Source: a virus. From it: DNA of 35,326 nt. The position numbers and the translations under genes are program-made. Where the stretch lies: IMG/VR virus record IMGVR_UViG_3300014501_000045, positions 1-35,326 of that record; one strand, given 5' to 3'. Positions 9,020-16,370 of this stretch are shown here, piece by piece (the first letter of the stretch is position 1; each line of letters starts with the position of its first letter). The notes beneath the pieces were generated by a model that ran no database searches, was not told the DNA's origin, and worked only from the letters and a program-made list of their open reading frames with translations.

Positions 9020-9705
9020 TCAGATCAGCATCCGCGCGCGCAGCGCCTCTAGCATATAGCGCTGCCGGTACTCGTGCGCCGAGCGCTCGCCGCGCGTAAA
9101 CCGCGCGAAGCCCTCGCCCGCCGCCCAGCTCAGAACGGCACCGACAAGGTGATCTCCTCCGTCGCGCCAGAACTGGCGGTCACGGTCGACGTCGTCAAGG
9201 AAGCCGCGTACTCCGTACAGGTCAACGAGGTAGTCTGCGCACCCCAGAGCGAGGTCATCCCAGCCAAGATCGCGGTCAACTGGCTTCTCAGGTGCATGGC
9301 CGAGGCGCAGGTAAAAAAACACAGCATGCCCTCAACCTCCGCCACATCCTGCTCGTCAAGCTGGCCATGCTCGACCGCGATGTGGTACGGTATCGGGCGC
9401 CAGCCGCGGTCGGTCGATACAACAACGTTGGTCAGCCGTCGGATCTCGGCTATCAGGCCGTTGTGAACACCGTCCGCACCGTCCCACTCGCCGCGGTCCT
9501 CGGCGATCTTCTTCAACATAAGGTAGGCCACGCGCGGTCCGGCGATCAGCTGGAGGCCCTCGCCGTAGATCGCCGCGAATGCCTTGGAGACGACCAGGAA
9601 GTACCGCTCGAAGACCTCTCGCGAGATCGGCGTGCTGTGGACGTAGATCGTGCCGGCGTCGGTCTCGACCGGAAAGACCAGGTTGAGCTTCTTGTCGAGG
9701 CGCAT
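9020..9705 (-). CDS. Tail assembly chaperone, -1 frameshifted long form, gpGT-like
   Basis: Predicted join of 9705-9313 (131 codons) with 9313-9020 read in the -1 frame, giving about 228 residues. The -1 frame starts YLRLGHAPEKPVD and continues WDDLALGCADYLVDLYG, FWRDGGDHLVGAVLSWAAGEGF to the stop just before the tape-measure ATG. It has no convincing start codon or ribosome binding site of its own (a GTG falls within the slippery region), so expression by frameshift is the simplest reading. In lambda, GT binds tape measure and recruits the tube protein through its T domain; the same role is inferred here. The frameshift itself is a prediction from the heptamer and frame arrangement. Confidence 0.75.
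9130..9705 (-). CDS. Tail assembly chaperone, short (unshifted) form, gpG-like
   Basis: The zero-frame product is 191 residues. Residues 1-131 are compact (YVHSTPISREVFERYFLVV, then ALQ-type helices) and resemble tail assembly chaperones that coat the tape measure before tube growth. At codons 130-131 (TTT TTT) the message has a T-TTT-TTT heptamer where a -1 slip joins it to the 9020-9313 frame. After the slip site the zero frame continues for 60 residues of Thr/Ser-rich sequence that looks less protein-like than the other frame. It is therefore uncertain whether that tail is functional. The gene lies between tube and tape measure, the canonical place for G/GT. Confidence 0.75.
   Translation of the reverse strand: MRLDKKLNLVFPVETDAGTIYVHSTPISREVFERYFLVVSKAFAAIYGEGLQLIAGPRVAYLMLKKIAEDRGEWDGADGVHNGLIAEIRRLTNVVVSTDRGWRPIPYHIAVEHGQLDEQDVAEVEGMLCFFTCASAMHLRSQLTAILAGMTSLWGAQTTSLTCTEYAASLTTSTVTASSGATEEITLSVPF
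9313..9319 (-). promoter_or_regulatory. Slippery heptamer T-TTT-TTT for -1 ribosomal frameshift
   Basis: Seven consecutive T residues on the coding strand, phased as T TTT TTT in the frame of the 9705 start (codons TGT TTT TTT ACC). Slipping one base back lets both tRNAs re-pair and leads into TAC CTG CGC, the frame that runs to 9020. This matches the X-XXY-YYZ rule. No obvious strong stem-loop directly downstream was identified by eye. Confidence 0.75.
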
Positions 9706-9706
9706 C

Positions 9707-10153
9707 CTAGCTGCCGTTCCACAGCGAGTTGTTGATCAGATAGAACCCGCGCACGGTCACCACCCAGCTGACGTCGACCCCCGAGAAGTTCAGCTCGCGA
9801 ACCGAGAAGATCGCGCAGTTGCGCAGCTCGTACGGCAACAGAGTGATCGCGTCAGGATAGACCTCGCAAAAGCCCAGCAGTGTGGATATCCGGATCTTCG
9901 CCTGAAACGCCGCGACGAGCGGCTGCGACTTCAATAGGTGCATCGTGCAGGTAGTCAACTGGTACGGCTCCGGAGACGTTACGGCACCGGTCATCGTCGG
10001 GAGGTACGTGGTAACGTCGCCTTCCAGCGCGAGACTAACGCCCTCCTTGGCGAGGTTGGATGGCGTGACGTTTAGCTCGGGAAAGTCATCGAAGGCAACA
10101 GTCGACAGGAGCCGGTTCAGCGAACCCTGGTCGACCAGCGGGTTTCCGGCCAT
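9707..10153 (-). CDS. Tail tube protein
   Basis: A 148-residue protein with a strong ribosome binding site (GGAGGAG) 6 bases before its ATG. It lies directly after the sheath gene and before the chaperone, which is the tube position in myoviruses. The N-terminus (GNPLVDQGSLNRLLSTVAF) and the central phrases GVSLALEGDVTTYLPTMTGAVTSPEPYQL and the C-terminal strands ending VRGFYLINNSLWNGS resemble small tube proteins of the P2/Mu-like superfamily associated with DUF3383-type sheaths. Hexameric rings of such proteins form the DNA conduit. Assignment rests mainly on order and size. Confidence 0.78.
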   Translation of the reverse strand: MAGNPLVDQGSLNRLLSTVAFDDFPELNVTPSNLAKEGVSLALEGDVTTYLPTMTGAVTSPEPYQLTTCTMHLLKSQPLVAAFQAKIRISTLLGFCEVYPDAITLLPYELRNCAIFSVRELNFSGVDVSWVVTVRGFYLINNSLWNGS

Positions 10154-10166
10154 CTAAAAACTCCTC

Positions 10167-11831
10167 CTAGCCGACCACGAAGTCCGTGACGTTCAGGTTG
10201 ACGACGATCTGGATGAACCCGCGCGTCGGGATGTAGATCACGCTCAGCCCGGCGTACCGGCCGATCTTGTAGTCGCCGGGGTTGATCGTCAAATACGGCA
10301 CGAATGGCACCGCGTTGACGAGGATCATCCCAGCGTAGGTCCCGGCGTCGAGCGCCGCGGCGAGGTCCGGCCCGGAGAGCGACGTGCGCGTCACCTGACC
10401 GTTCGCCAGCCCCACGCCGACCGCGCTGTTGGCGGTGGCGACCAGTACGCTCAGCAAGCGGTTGATACCGTCAGGGTCGTAGTACAGCGGGTTGATCGGG
10501 TTGTTGCTGCCGTTAATGACCGCGTTCGATAGGTTGATGTTCGCGTTGATCGTCATCCAGTCGACGGAGTACCAGTAGGTAAAGTCCCGAGTGTCCATCG
10601 TCGTGCCCCAGAACAGGCACGTGTTACTGATCCCGCCCTCGGACCCCAGCGCCGCGTAATTGATCCCGGCGGCCTTCAAAGACGCGATCAGCGATGAGTT
10701 ACCCTGCGTCGGGAACGGCGTCACACCGAACAGGAACGCGAACGCAAACGGTGTGACCTTGTTGGTCTGGCTGGGCTGGTAGTTCAGTGCCACGCGCATC
10801 GCCGCCGCCAAGGTAAACTCGGTCGTCGGGATCGCATCGGTGTTGATCAACGACGCGATTAGCGTTCCCAGCGTCGTATAGCCGCCGGGGTTCGTCGCCA
10901 GCGGGTAGACCAGCGTGTTGTTGACTGTGCCGGGCAGCGCGAGCGAATAGCCGTTATAGCCGATCGGCACGACGCCCTGGAGCTGGAACCAGTCGCCGGG
11001 TGATACGCCGTGCGGGTTCTGCGTCGTCGCCGTAACGACGCCGTTCGACCACGAGATGGCGGTCAGCGGGTTCGACGCGTAGGGCGAGGTCTGCGGCGTC
11101 TCGACCAGCGCGAATATGCACTTCATCAGCGCCGTGTAGGACTGGTAGGTCGCCAGCGTGGTCGTGACGAAGAAGTACGTCGCCGCGTCCAGCGCCTCGT
11201 ACTGCGCGATCAGCGCAAGGAATGCCGCGTTGCCGTCCCAGGTGCGCGGCACCAGGTAGATATAGAAGTACCCGGCGGCGCCGTCGACATATCCGGAGTT
11301 GGGATATTGGGTCAGGTAGTTGCCCAGCGAGGCGACGCCGTCGTTCACATTCCCCGGCCCCAGCTCCAGCGCGTAGACGCCGGTTTGCGCCCCCTGGGCG
11401 AAGAACGTCGTAGCCATCGCCAGCAGCTCGGCTACATCCTCGGGCGTATACGCCCCAAAAATCGACGCGACGCCGGGGTTTGACGCCAGTACGTAGGTAA
11501 AGGTGCGCGCGCCGGTGACGTTGCAAAGGAACGTGCCGTTGTACGCGGCCGGCGTCACGCCCGAGACCGTCAATTCCAGCGTGTCGCCGACCGTGAAGTT
11601 CAGCGATCCGGAAGCGGTCGCGGTGACCGTGCCACCGGCCCAGATAAGGCCGGACAGCGATTGCGCGCCCTTCAGGATCGGCGTCAGGTCCGAGAGCTGC
11701 GTCAGAAAATACGACGTGCCGGGTGCCAGGTCCGTTGCGCCCTGGCTGACGAGCGCGCCGGTCTGCTGAAGCGACGGCGGAGTCGGCGCGACCGTCTGAG
11801 TGACGTTGACGCTAACGATGGCGTTGGTCAT
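10167..11831 (-). CDS. Tail sheath protein (DUF3383-type) with two inserted YNG beta domains
   Basis: A 554-residue contractile sheath subunit. The conserved core is in the C-terminal half (about residues 340-554: AAAMRVALNYQPSQTNKV, then AGINYAALG, FWGTTMDTRDFTYWYSVDWM, YDPDGINRLLSVLVATAN and the C-terminal beta end NLNVTDFVVG). Two copies of the beta domain shared among virion proteins are inserted: residues 64-128 (SGVTPAAYNGTF, RTFTYVLASNPG) and 258-326 (NPHGVSPGDWFQLQGVVPIGYNG, LVYPLATNPGG). Without these, length would match compact sheaths. Inserts in sheath proteins usually project outward as surface decorations. The next gene in transcription is the tube protein. Confidence 0.88.
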   Translation of the reverse strand: MTNAIVSVNVTQTVAPTPPSLQQTGALVSQGATDLAPGTSYFLTQLSDLTPILKGAQSLSGLIWAGGTVTATASGSLNFTVGDTLELTVSGVTPAAYNGTFLCNVTGARTFTYVLASNPGVASIFGAYTPEDVAELLAMATTFFAQGAQTGVYALELGPGNVNDGVASLGNYLTQYPNSGYVDGAAGYFYIYLVPRTWDGNAAFLALIAQYEALDAATYFFVTTTLATYQSYTALMKCIFALVETPQTSPYASNPLTAISWSNGVVTATTQNPHGVSPGDWFQLQGVVPIGYNGYSLALPGTVNNTLVYPLATNPGGYTTLGTLIASLINTDAIPTTEFTLAAAMRVALNYQPSQTNKVTPFAFAFLFGVTPFPTQGNSSLIASLKAAGINYAALGSEGGISNTCLFWGTTMDTRDFTYWYSVDWMTINANINLSNAVINGSNNPINPLYYDPDGINRLLSVLVATANSAVGVGLANGQVTRTSLSGPDLAAALDAGTYAGMILVNAVPFVPYLTINPGDYKIGRYAGLSVIYIPTRGFIQIVVNLNVTDFVVG

Positions 11832-11840
11832 AGCGCGAGG

Positions 11841-12170
11841 CTAGCTGTAGGCAATCGCGAGCTGGCCGCCGGTCGGTACGGCCGAGAGCGTGATCCCGAC
11901 CTTGAACGGAAACACGAAGTTAATAACCGAGCCGACCGGATACAGTGCCGAGTTATACGCGAATGATAGCACCTGGTTAGCGGTCGTGGCCGCCGCGAGC
12001 GTGGCGCAATCGTTGAAGGCGATGACGCCCGCGGAGCCAATCGCGAGGACGCTGACCGCGACGACCGTACCGGCCGTAGCCTTAATCACCGCTGGCGCGA
12101 TGACATTGAGCGCGGTCTGCTGCGCGAGGCTAGCCGGCGTCTGTGAAACGGCGAGCGCGCCCTGGGGCAT
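11841..12170 (-). CDS. Small beta-rich virion protein
   Basis: I start this 109-residue protein at the ATG (12170) preceded by AGAGGAA, about 8 bases upstream. An open extension to 12317 overlaps the previous gene in a different frame and is not needed. After an N-terminal Ala/Gln stretch (TPASLAQQTALNV) comes an alternating beta pattern (VIKATAGTVVAVSVLAIGSAG, then LYPVGSVINFVFPFKVGITLS, ending GGQLAIAYS). This is reminiscent of small phage structural proteins that encode a single beta barrel. It lies between neck genes and the sheath. No specific function can be assigned. Confidence 0.65.
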   Translation of the reverse strand: MPQGALAVSQTPASLAQQTALNVIAPAVIKATAGTVVAVSVLAIGSAGVIAFNDCATLAAATTANQVLSFAYNSALYPVGSVINFVFPFKVGITLSAVPTGGQLAIAYS

Positions 12171-12186
12171 AATAGAGTTCCTCTTC

Positions 12187-12627
12187 TCAAGCGCCCGCGA
12201 GGGCGACGACCTGAAAGTTGACCTGATGGCGCCCGACAAGGCCGGCACCGTACGTCCAGTCGATGACCAGCGAGCGCTGAATCGACGGCGTGTTGACCTC
12301 GCTGAGCGAGGTATCACCGGGCAGAAGCGCGATCGTCAGGAAGCCCTGATCGTCTACGGCGCCACGGCCGGTGTTAAGAATGTTGACCGCCTGCGCGCCG
12401 TTGATCACCGCGCCGGACAGCGTGTCGACGATGCTGAGCGTCAGCGACGTGAGCGCCGCGGCGGGGATGCCGTTGCCGTTGCCGTCGACGATCTGTGCGG
12501 TACCCTGGCCGCCGTACACCGGCGTCGAGCCGGCCGCGTACGGGCCGTTGGGTGCCGTTGCGACGAGCCCGGTTCGGCCGAGATCGGCGACTTGCGAGGC
12601 CCACATGTAGTCGTTGGAAACGCTCAC
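12187..12627 (-). CDS. Beta-rich putative tail/neck structural protein
   Basis: A 146-residue protein whose start immediately follows the stop of the upstream gene. The N-terminus (SVSNDYMWASQVADLGRTG) precedes a beta-sandwich-like pattern (TAQIVDGNGNGIPAAALTSLTLSIVDTLSG, then FLTIALLPGDTSL, ending HQVNFQVVALAGA). The DGNGNG turn and the ordering of strands recall Ig-like modules found in tail proteins, but the YNG signature is absent. It is placed among neck genes before the sheath. No family recognised with confidence. Confidence 0.65.
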   Translation of the reverse strand: MSVSNDYMWASQVADLGRTGLVATAPNGPYAAGSTPVYGGQGTAQIVDGNGNGIPAAALTSLTLSIVDTLSGAVINGAQAVNILNTGRGAVDDQGFLTIALLPGDTSLSEVNTPSIQRSLVIDWTYGAGLVGRHQVNFQVVALAGA

Positions 12628-13689
12628 CTAAGCCCAGGGGAGCGGCGGAACAATAACCGGGCTCGGAAGCGGGACGAACGGAGGTTGATCGCTCGGGGTC
12701 ACGAGCGGCGGCGCCACGCTCTCGATCAACTGTCGCGCCAGGTTGCGCACGCGGCCTTGGTAGTACGAGACCTCGATCCCGATCTCTTTCTTCATCGCCA
12801 ACGCGGTCAATTCCAGCTGCGTGCGCTTCGCGTCGCGGATGATCGGCGCGCTCATCAACCCGAACAGATCTGTGATGCGGCAGTAGTCGAAAATGTAATC
12901 GCGCAGGTCCCAAACGTCCTCGTTGCGCAGACCATAGAGTGTTAGCAGCACCCGATCGGCAGCGAGTTGCGAGGACGAGCCGGTGAGCGAACGCGACGGC
13001 ACCGCCTGAAGCGCGCGCGTACCGTTGGTCTGGATGTCAATCACACCGTAGGCCGGTACCAAATTGTCCGGCACCAGGAAGGCCGGGTAGAGGTCCAGCG
13101 AGAACGTGATCAGCGATGGATACGGCGGACTGGCCATCATCGCCAACCAGATCGGCAGCGAGTTGGAGACGACCTGGCGCTGGTCGAAGTCGGCCGGCGA
13201 ATCGATCAGCTGCGCCTCGAAGGCCGGATATACCGCGTCGCCGACGTAGTGGTGCAGGTCGGCCTGCCGGTAGTACGAGGCACGCGAGCTGAATGAGAAT
13301 CGAAACGAGCCCCACGGCGTGGCCCAGGTGCCGAGATACAGCACGTTGGGCGCGACCTCGGCGAAGGCGTCGATCGCGCTCTCGGCGGTCAGATCGACGC
13401 GCCGGATTACGATATTTTCATCGTAATCCATCGACCCCTGGCTCGCGTAGTGCAGCGACCCTCGCACCGAGATCGGCGAGGGCGACTGAAGACCAGCGTT
13501 AGCTAACTGGTGCGGGGTCGCCAACGCGGCGTTGAGCCAGAAGACATAGCCATCGACCGGCAGCACCACGCGCACGTACGGCGTAAAGCAGATCTCTTGA
13601 TCGCCCGAAAGAACGTCAACGCCCGCCGCCAGCGCGTCATGGATCGGCGACGCGGCATCGGCAGCAAAGGCGTCTGCGACCGAGGTCAA
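12628..13689 (-). CDS. Conserved-type virion protein of unknown function
   Basis: A 353-residue protein overlapping the previous gene by four bases. The central region (about residues 75-165) has a distinctive phrase set: LHYASQGSMDYDENIVIRR, VAPNVLYLGTWATPWGSF and YYRQADLHHYVGDAVYPAF. A second part includes VVSNSLPIWLAMMASPPYP and a helical segment DVWDLRDYIFDYCRITDLFG. The C-terminus is a Pro-rich tail (PPFVPLPSPVIVPPLPWA). I recognise its position in DUF3383-sheath phages between neck and sheath genes, but not its role. It is likely structural, possibly part of the neck or tail terminator complex. Confidence 0.65.
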   Translation of the reverse strand: MTSVADAFAADAASPIHDALAAGVDVLSGDQEICFTPYVRVVLPVDGYVFWLNAALATPHQLANAGLQSPSPISVRGSLHYASQGSMDYDENIVIRRVDLTAESAIDAFAEVAPNVLYLGTWATPWGSFRFSFSSRASYYRQADLHHYVGDAVYPAFEAQLIDSPADFDQRQVVSNSLPIWLAMMASPPYPSLITFSLDLYPAFLVPDNLVPAYGVIDIQTNGTRALQAVPSRSLTGSSSQLAADRVLLTLYGLRNEDVWDLRDYIFDYCRITDLFGLMSAPIIRDAKRTQLELTALAMKKEIGIEVSYYQGRVRNLARQLIESVAPPLVTPSDQPPFVPLPSPVIVPPLPWA

Positions 13690-13895
13690 AGGTGCTTCTC
13701 GCTGACGATGGCCTGAACGGCGACGCGCGCCTCGCCAACGTAGTCAAGGGCCACGTCGCGAAACGTAATCATTGCCTCCGGCATGCCCGAAGCGCCATGC
13801 GACCACTCAATCTTGTAGACGTTCGAGCTGACGTCGTTGCCATGCTCGTCGAATACCGTCGTGGTCTCGCCGTCGCTGTGGATGCGTAGTTTCAT
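13686..13895 (-). CDS. Small unknown protein in neck cluster
   Basis: A 69-residue protein whose ATG overlaps the preceding stop (TAATG). It is predicted to be a small beta protein: MKLRIHSDGETTTVFDEHG, then VYKIEWSHGASGMPEAMITFRDVALDYVGEARVAV. The composition is balanced and codon use matches the neighbours. The tight coupling on both sides (a 1-base and a 4-base overlap) supports that it is translated. The layout recalls short phage proteins resembling DUF-type beta barrels, but no family is recognised. Confidence 0.68.
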   Translation of the reverse strand: MKLRIHSDGETTTVFDEHGNDVSSNVYKIEWSHGASGMPEAMITFRDVALDYVGEARVAVQAIVSEKHL

Positions 13896-14386
13896 TACTC
13901 GTCACTCACCCACGCGCGCATCGAGGCCTGATATAGCCCCGTGTCGATGAAGCTCGGCCGTGCCTCGCGGCGCGCGTACGGGTGCGCCAAGCGGTGGTTG
14001 ACGCCGCGCTGCGCGGCGGCGGTCGGTACGCCGGCGCGCCCGTCCATCTCGCGGCCGTCGAGGAACTGCCGAAACTCCTGCTCGACCGGCGACAGATCGC
14101 CCTCCTCGAAGATCCGGTCGGATAGCGGCGCACCCATCATCAGGCTCTCCAGCTTCCCGCCGATTACATCCTCCAGCGTCCGCGCGACGGCGTCGCCGTG
14201 CAGCTCGTAGAAGGTCGCCATGACCCCGTACCGCGCCTCTAGGATCTTCGCGACATCACCTGTAGTCGTGGTGCCGCCGAGGCGCTGCCACGGCTTCTTG
14301 CCGTAGCGCCAGCGTAGCGCGCGCTTGGTCACCGCCGGAATCGCCTGCGAGTAAGGAACGTCGACGACGCCGAGGTGGAGCCTCAT
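13895..14386 (-). CDS. Putative neck/tail-completion protein
   Basis: I choose the ATG at 14386, which overlaps the stop of the Lar-like gene as ATGA, giving 163 residues; a GTG at 14404 in the same frame is possible. The sequence reads MRLHLGVVDVPYS, a basic Trp/Arg patch (KRALRWRYGKKPWQRLGG), TTGDVAKILEARYGVMATFYELHG, and near the end EMDGRAGVPTAAAQRGVNHR followed by RPSFIDTGLYQASMRAWV. The C-terminal phrase about a TGLY..S.RAW resembles head-tail joining or minor structural proteins of related myoviruses. Exact role unknown. Confidence 0.65.
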   Translation of the reverse strand: MRLHLGVVDVPYSQAIPAVTKRALRWRYGKKPWQRLGGTTTTGDVAKILEARYGVMATFYELHGDAVARTLEDVIGGKLESLMMGAPLSDRIFEEGDLSPVEQEFRQFLDGREMDGRAGVPTAAAQRGVNHRLAHPYARREARPSFIDTGLYQASMRAWVSDE

Positions 14387-14577
14387 GGCATACGTCGGTT
14401 CCACAACGCGACGGACTCAATTTCGCTATCCGTGTGAGGCCCCTCGCACTCGCAGGCGAAGCACATCATGGACCAGCTACCTGGACCGTGATCGTCGGAA
14501 ACCCAATTGTGAACGTCTTGCGACCCGCAAAACGGACAACGCAGTGCGCCCGGAGCGTCCTTCGTGACGCTAAGCAT
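14383..14577 (-). CDS. Lar-like zinc-ribbon protein
   Basis: A 64-residue protein started at ATG 14577, nine bases after the preceding stop. It contains CPFCGS (Cys14, Cys17) and CFAC (Cys39, Cys42), and ends with a helix leading to ALWNRR. This combination (CPFCGS, a second CxxC and a terminal WNrR) is typical of the Lar restriction-alleviation-like family, many phage members of which are of unknown function. It is unusual to find one inside a neck gene cluster. Whether it modulates restriction or only binds zinc in a structural setting cannot be told from sequence. Confidence 0.72.
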   Translation of the reverse strand: MLSVTKDAPGALRCPFCGSQDVHNWVSDDHGPGSWSMMCFACECEGPHTDSEIESVALWNRRMP

Positions 14578-14585
14578 CGCCACCG

Positions 14586-15299
14586 CTAAGACAACCCCCA
14601 GATCGTCGGCCCATATTTCTGCGCGATCGAGAGATAGGCGCGCCCCCATGGCGTCTTGAGCAGCTGAAGGTTCTCCAGCGTGAGACCCTTCATGAAGTCC
14701 GGGTTGTCCAGCGACACGCTGGTCGACAGGTCTGAGGTCGACGCGATGACCCCCGGCACGGTCGACGCCAGCTTGAACTGCCGTCGGATCGTGGCGAAGT
14801 ACGTCTCGGTCGCCGCGGCGCCGGGCAGCACGTTGACCAGACCGGGCGGCTGCGGCAACAACGGGTAGCTGAACTGCGTCGCGCTGGGTACCGCGCTGAC
14901 CCGCACCGGCCCGAAGCCGTAGGCCGTCAGCGGCCCGTTATACGCGGCCGGGCTGATCCCGTTGAGCACGAGGCTATCGCCCGGCTGAACCGCGTTTGGG
15001 CCAGCCGTAGTGACGCTCGCGGCGCCGCCGGCCCAACTGACCGACGCGATCGGATACGACTGATCGGGCGCGTACTCGGCCAGCAGCGCGCCGGCCAGAT
15101 TGTAACAGGCGAGGTCATACAGTGTATAGGCGCCGGGAACCGTTGGCAGACAGGCTAAGTCCAAATTCGCGACCGCCAGCGCTTGGTTCAGCGCATATCC
15201 GAGATAGGGCGATCCAGCTGGCAGATATGCCGCCGGCACGCGCATGACGTTGGTGACCCAGGTCGCAAAGTCCGCGACGTTAGGAGTGGCCGACGGCAC
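14586..15299 (-). CDS. Putative head-completion/connector protein with inserted YNG beta domain
   Basis: A 237-residue protein starting immediately after the 49-residue gene. The N-terminal helical part (residues 1-80: FATWVTNVMRVPAAYLP, GYALNQALAVANLDL, YDLACYNLAGALLAEYAP) and C-terminal part (165-237: YFATIRRQFKL, VPGVIASTSDLSTSVS, LTLENLQLLKTPWGRAYLSIAQKYG) appear to form one helical domain. Between them residues about 85-164 form a YNG-type beta domain (NGISPAAYNG, then FSYPLLPQPPG). Such proteins sit at the portal-neck junction in related phages. The function is inferred from position. Confidence 0.7.
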   Translation of the reverse strand: MPSATPNVADFATWVTNVMRVPAAYLPAGSPYLGYALNQALAVANLDLACLPTVPGAYTLYDLACYNLAGALLAEYAPDQSYPIASVSWAGGAASVTTAGPNAVQPGDSLVLNGISPAAYNGPLTAYGFGPVRVSAVPSATQFSYPLLPQPPGLVNVLPGAAATETYFATIRRQFKLASTVPGVIASTSDLSTSVSLDNPDFMKGLTLENLQLLKTPWGRAYLSIAQKYGPTIWGLS

Positions 15300-15449
15300 C
15301 TACTGCATCGACGCCATGTAGGCGTTGATGACGGCTTCCAGGTTAGCCTCGGCCGCGGTCTCCTCCGGGCTGCCTGGGTCGGCGCGCCACCAGCGCTTCA
15401 GCGCCTTCACGACGGTCATCATCTGCGGGACGTTGTCGAACATGGGCAT
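15300..15449 (-). CDS. Short unknown protein (49 residues)
   Basis: Started at ATG 15449, preceded by AAAGG about six bases upstream and two bases after an in-frame region that belongs to the glycosyltransferase stop. The peptide MPMFDNVPQMMTVVKALKRWW continues with ADPGSPEETAAEANLEAVINAYMASMQ, a predicted amphipathic helix. The next gene begins immediately after its stop. Upstream extension of the open frame to 15644 would overlap the glycosyltransferase and is not supported. Function unknown. Confidence 0.6.
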   Translation of the reverse strand: MPMFDNVPQMMTVVKALKRWWRADPGSPEETAAEANLEAVINAYMASMQ

Positions 15450-15462
15450 CTTAAAGCCTTTC

Positions 15463-16368
15463 TTACGCCGCTCTCCGCTTCTCCAGCTCCGTGGCCCGCA
15501 GCGCGTGACCGACGCAGCGCTCGGGACTGAGCATCTCGCGAAACCGCCGCAGCTGGCCGGCGTGATGGGCCTGCCACAGCCGAGCCATGCCGATTGCCTC
15601 GTCGTAGAAGCTCTCCGCGGTCTTCGAGAACCGTACGATCTCATCCCACGGCTTCGACAACTCGTGCGGCTCGGCGATCACCGGCCGGCCGAGGTGGAGC
15701 GCCGTGTTGCAGCGCGAAGACGACACCAGGCCCATCTTGTCGTCGGCGCGCAGCTGAAGGATCACCTTGGCGCGCGACATCTCACGGTCGCGATACGCCT
15801 GCTCCTGGAACCCGGCGAGGACCTTGACCGCCGTCGCGCTGCCGCTGCGCCGCGCGAGGCGCTTGACGATTCGCTCGCGCCGCCGGGTATAGCTGCCGTA
15901 AAACCCGAACTCGTGGTCGATCGCGACCGGCACGGTGCGCTCCAGCGTGGACGCGTGGCCCAGCTCGACGTGAACCGCCGGCGGCCCATGCGAGCCGTAC
16001 CAGCTCTCGGTACCGGGCACCAACGCCCAGATCGCATCGGCGAGGCGCGCGGCCTCGGGGAATAGCCGCTGGCGTTCAACCATCAAATTATTGAGACCGT
16101 GATTGAAGCCTTTGGGCGTCGGCTCCTCGGTGGTGACGATCAGGAAGCGATTGCCGCGCGCGCGAGCAGCGGTCATCAGCTCGACCGCGTACGGCGTGAA
16201 CCCCTCGACTACGACGTTGATCACATTCGGATCGGCCGAGACCTGATCGTTGTTCCACGCGACGCGGTGGCCCAGCGCGCGAAGCTGCGCCATCAGGATC
16301 ATGATCACGTCTTCGAGCGAGCGCCGGCCCAGCTCGTTATGGTTGAAGAGGTTGAAGAGGAAGAACAC
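15463..16368 (-). CDS. CgeB-like glycosyltransferase inside the neck gene cluster
   Basis: A 301-residue protein starting GTG two bases after the previous stop, without a clear ribosome binding site. It has a Rossmann-like opening (LGHRVAWNNDQVSADPNVINVVVEGF), a middle VERQRLFPEAARLADAIWALVPGTESWY, and a C-terminal donor-binding-like half with VILQLRADDKMGLVSSSRCNTALHLGRPVIAEPHE. That last pattern, with a Ser/Asn/His-rich loop and GRPVIAE, resembles CgeB/family-4-type GT-B enzymes. Its substrate is not predictable. Being between the capsid-proximal genes and a connector gene, it may act on virion proteins or host surface sugar; that is inference. Confidence 0.72.
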   Translation of the reverse strand: MFFLFNLFNHNELGRRSLEDVIMILMAQLRALGHRVAWNNDQVSADPNVINVVVEGFTPYAVELMTAARARGNRFLIVTTEEPTPKGFNHGLNNLMVERQRLFPEAARLADAIWALVPGTESWYGSHGPPAVHVELGHASTLERTVPVAIDHEFGFYGSYTRRRERIVKRLARRSGSATAVKVLAGFQEQAYRDREMSRAKVILQLRADDKMGLVSSSRCNTALHLGRPVIAEPHELSKPWDEIVRFSKTAESFYDEAIGMARLWQAHHAGQLRRFREMLSPERCVGHALRATELEKRRAA

Positions 16369-16370
16369 GC

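Noticed and set aside
11890-12945. Plus-strand open frame of 351 codons
   Set aside because: Antisense to three minus-strand genes with good starts and overlaps; no recognisable domain.
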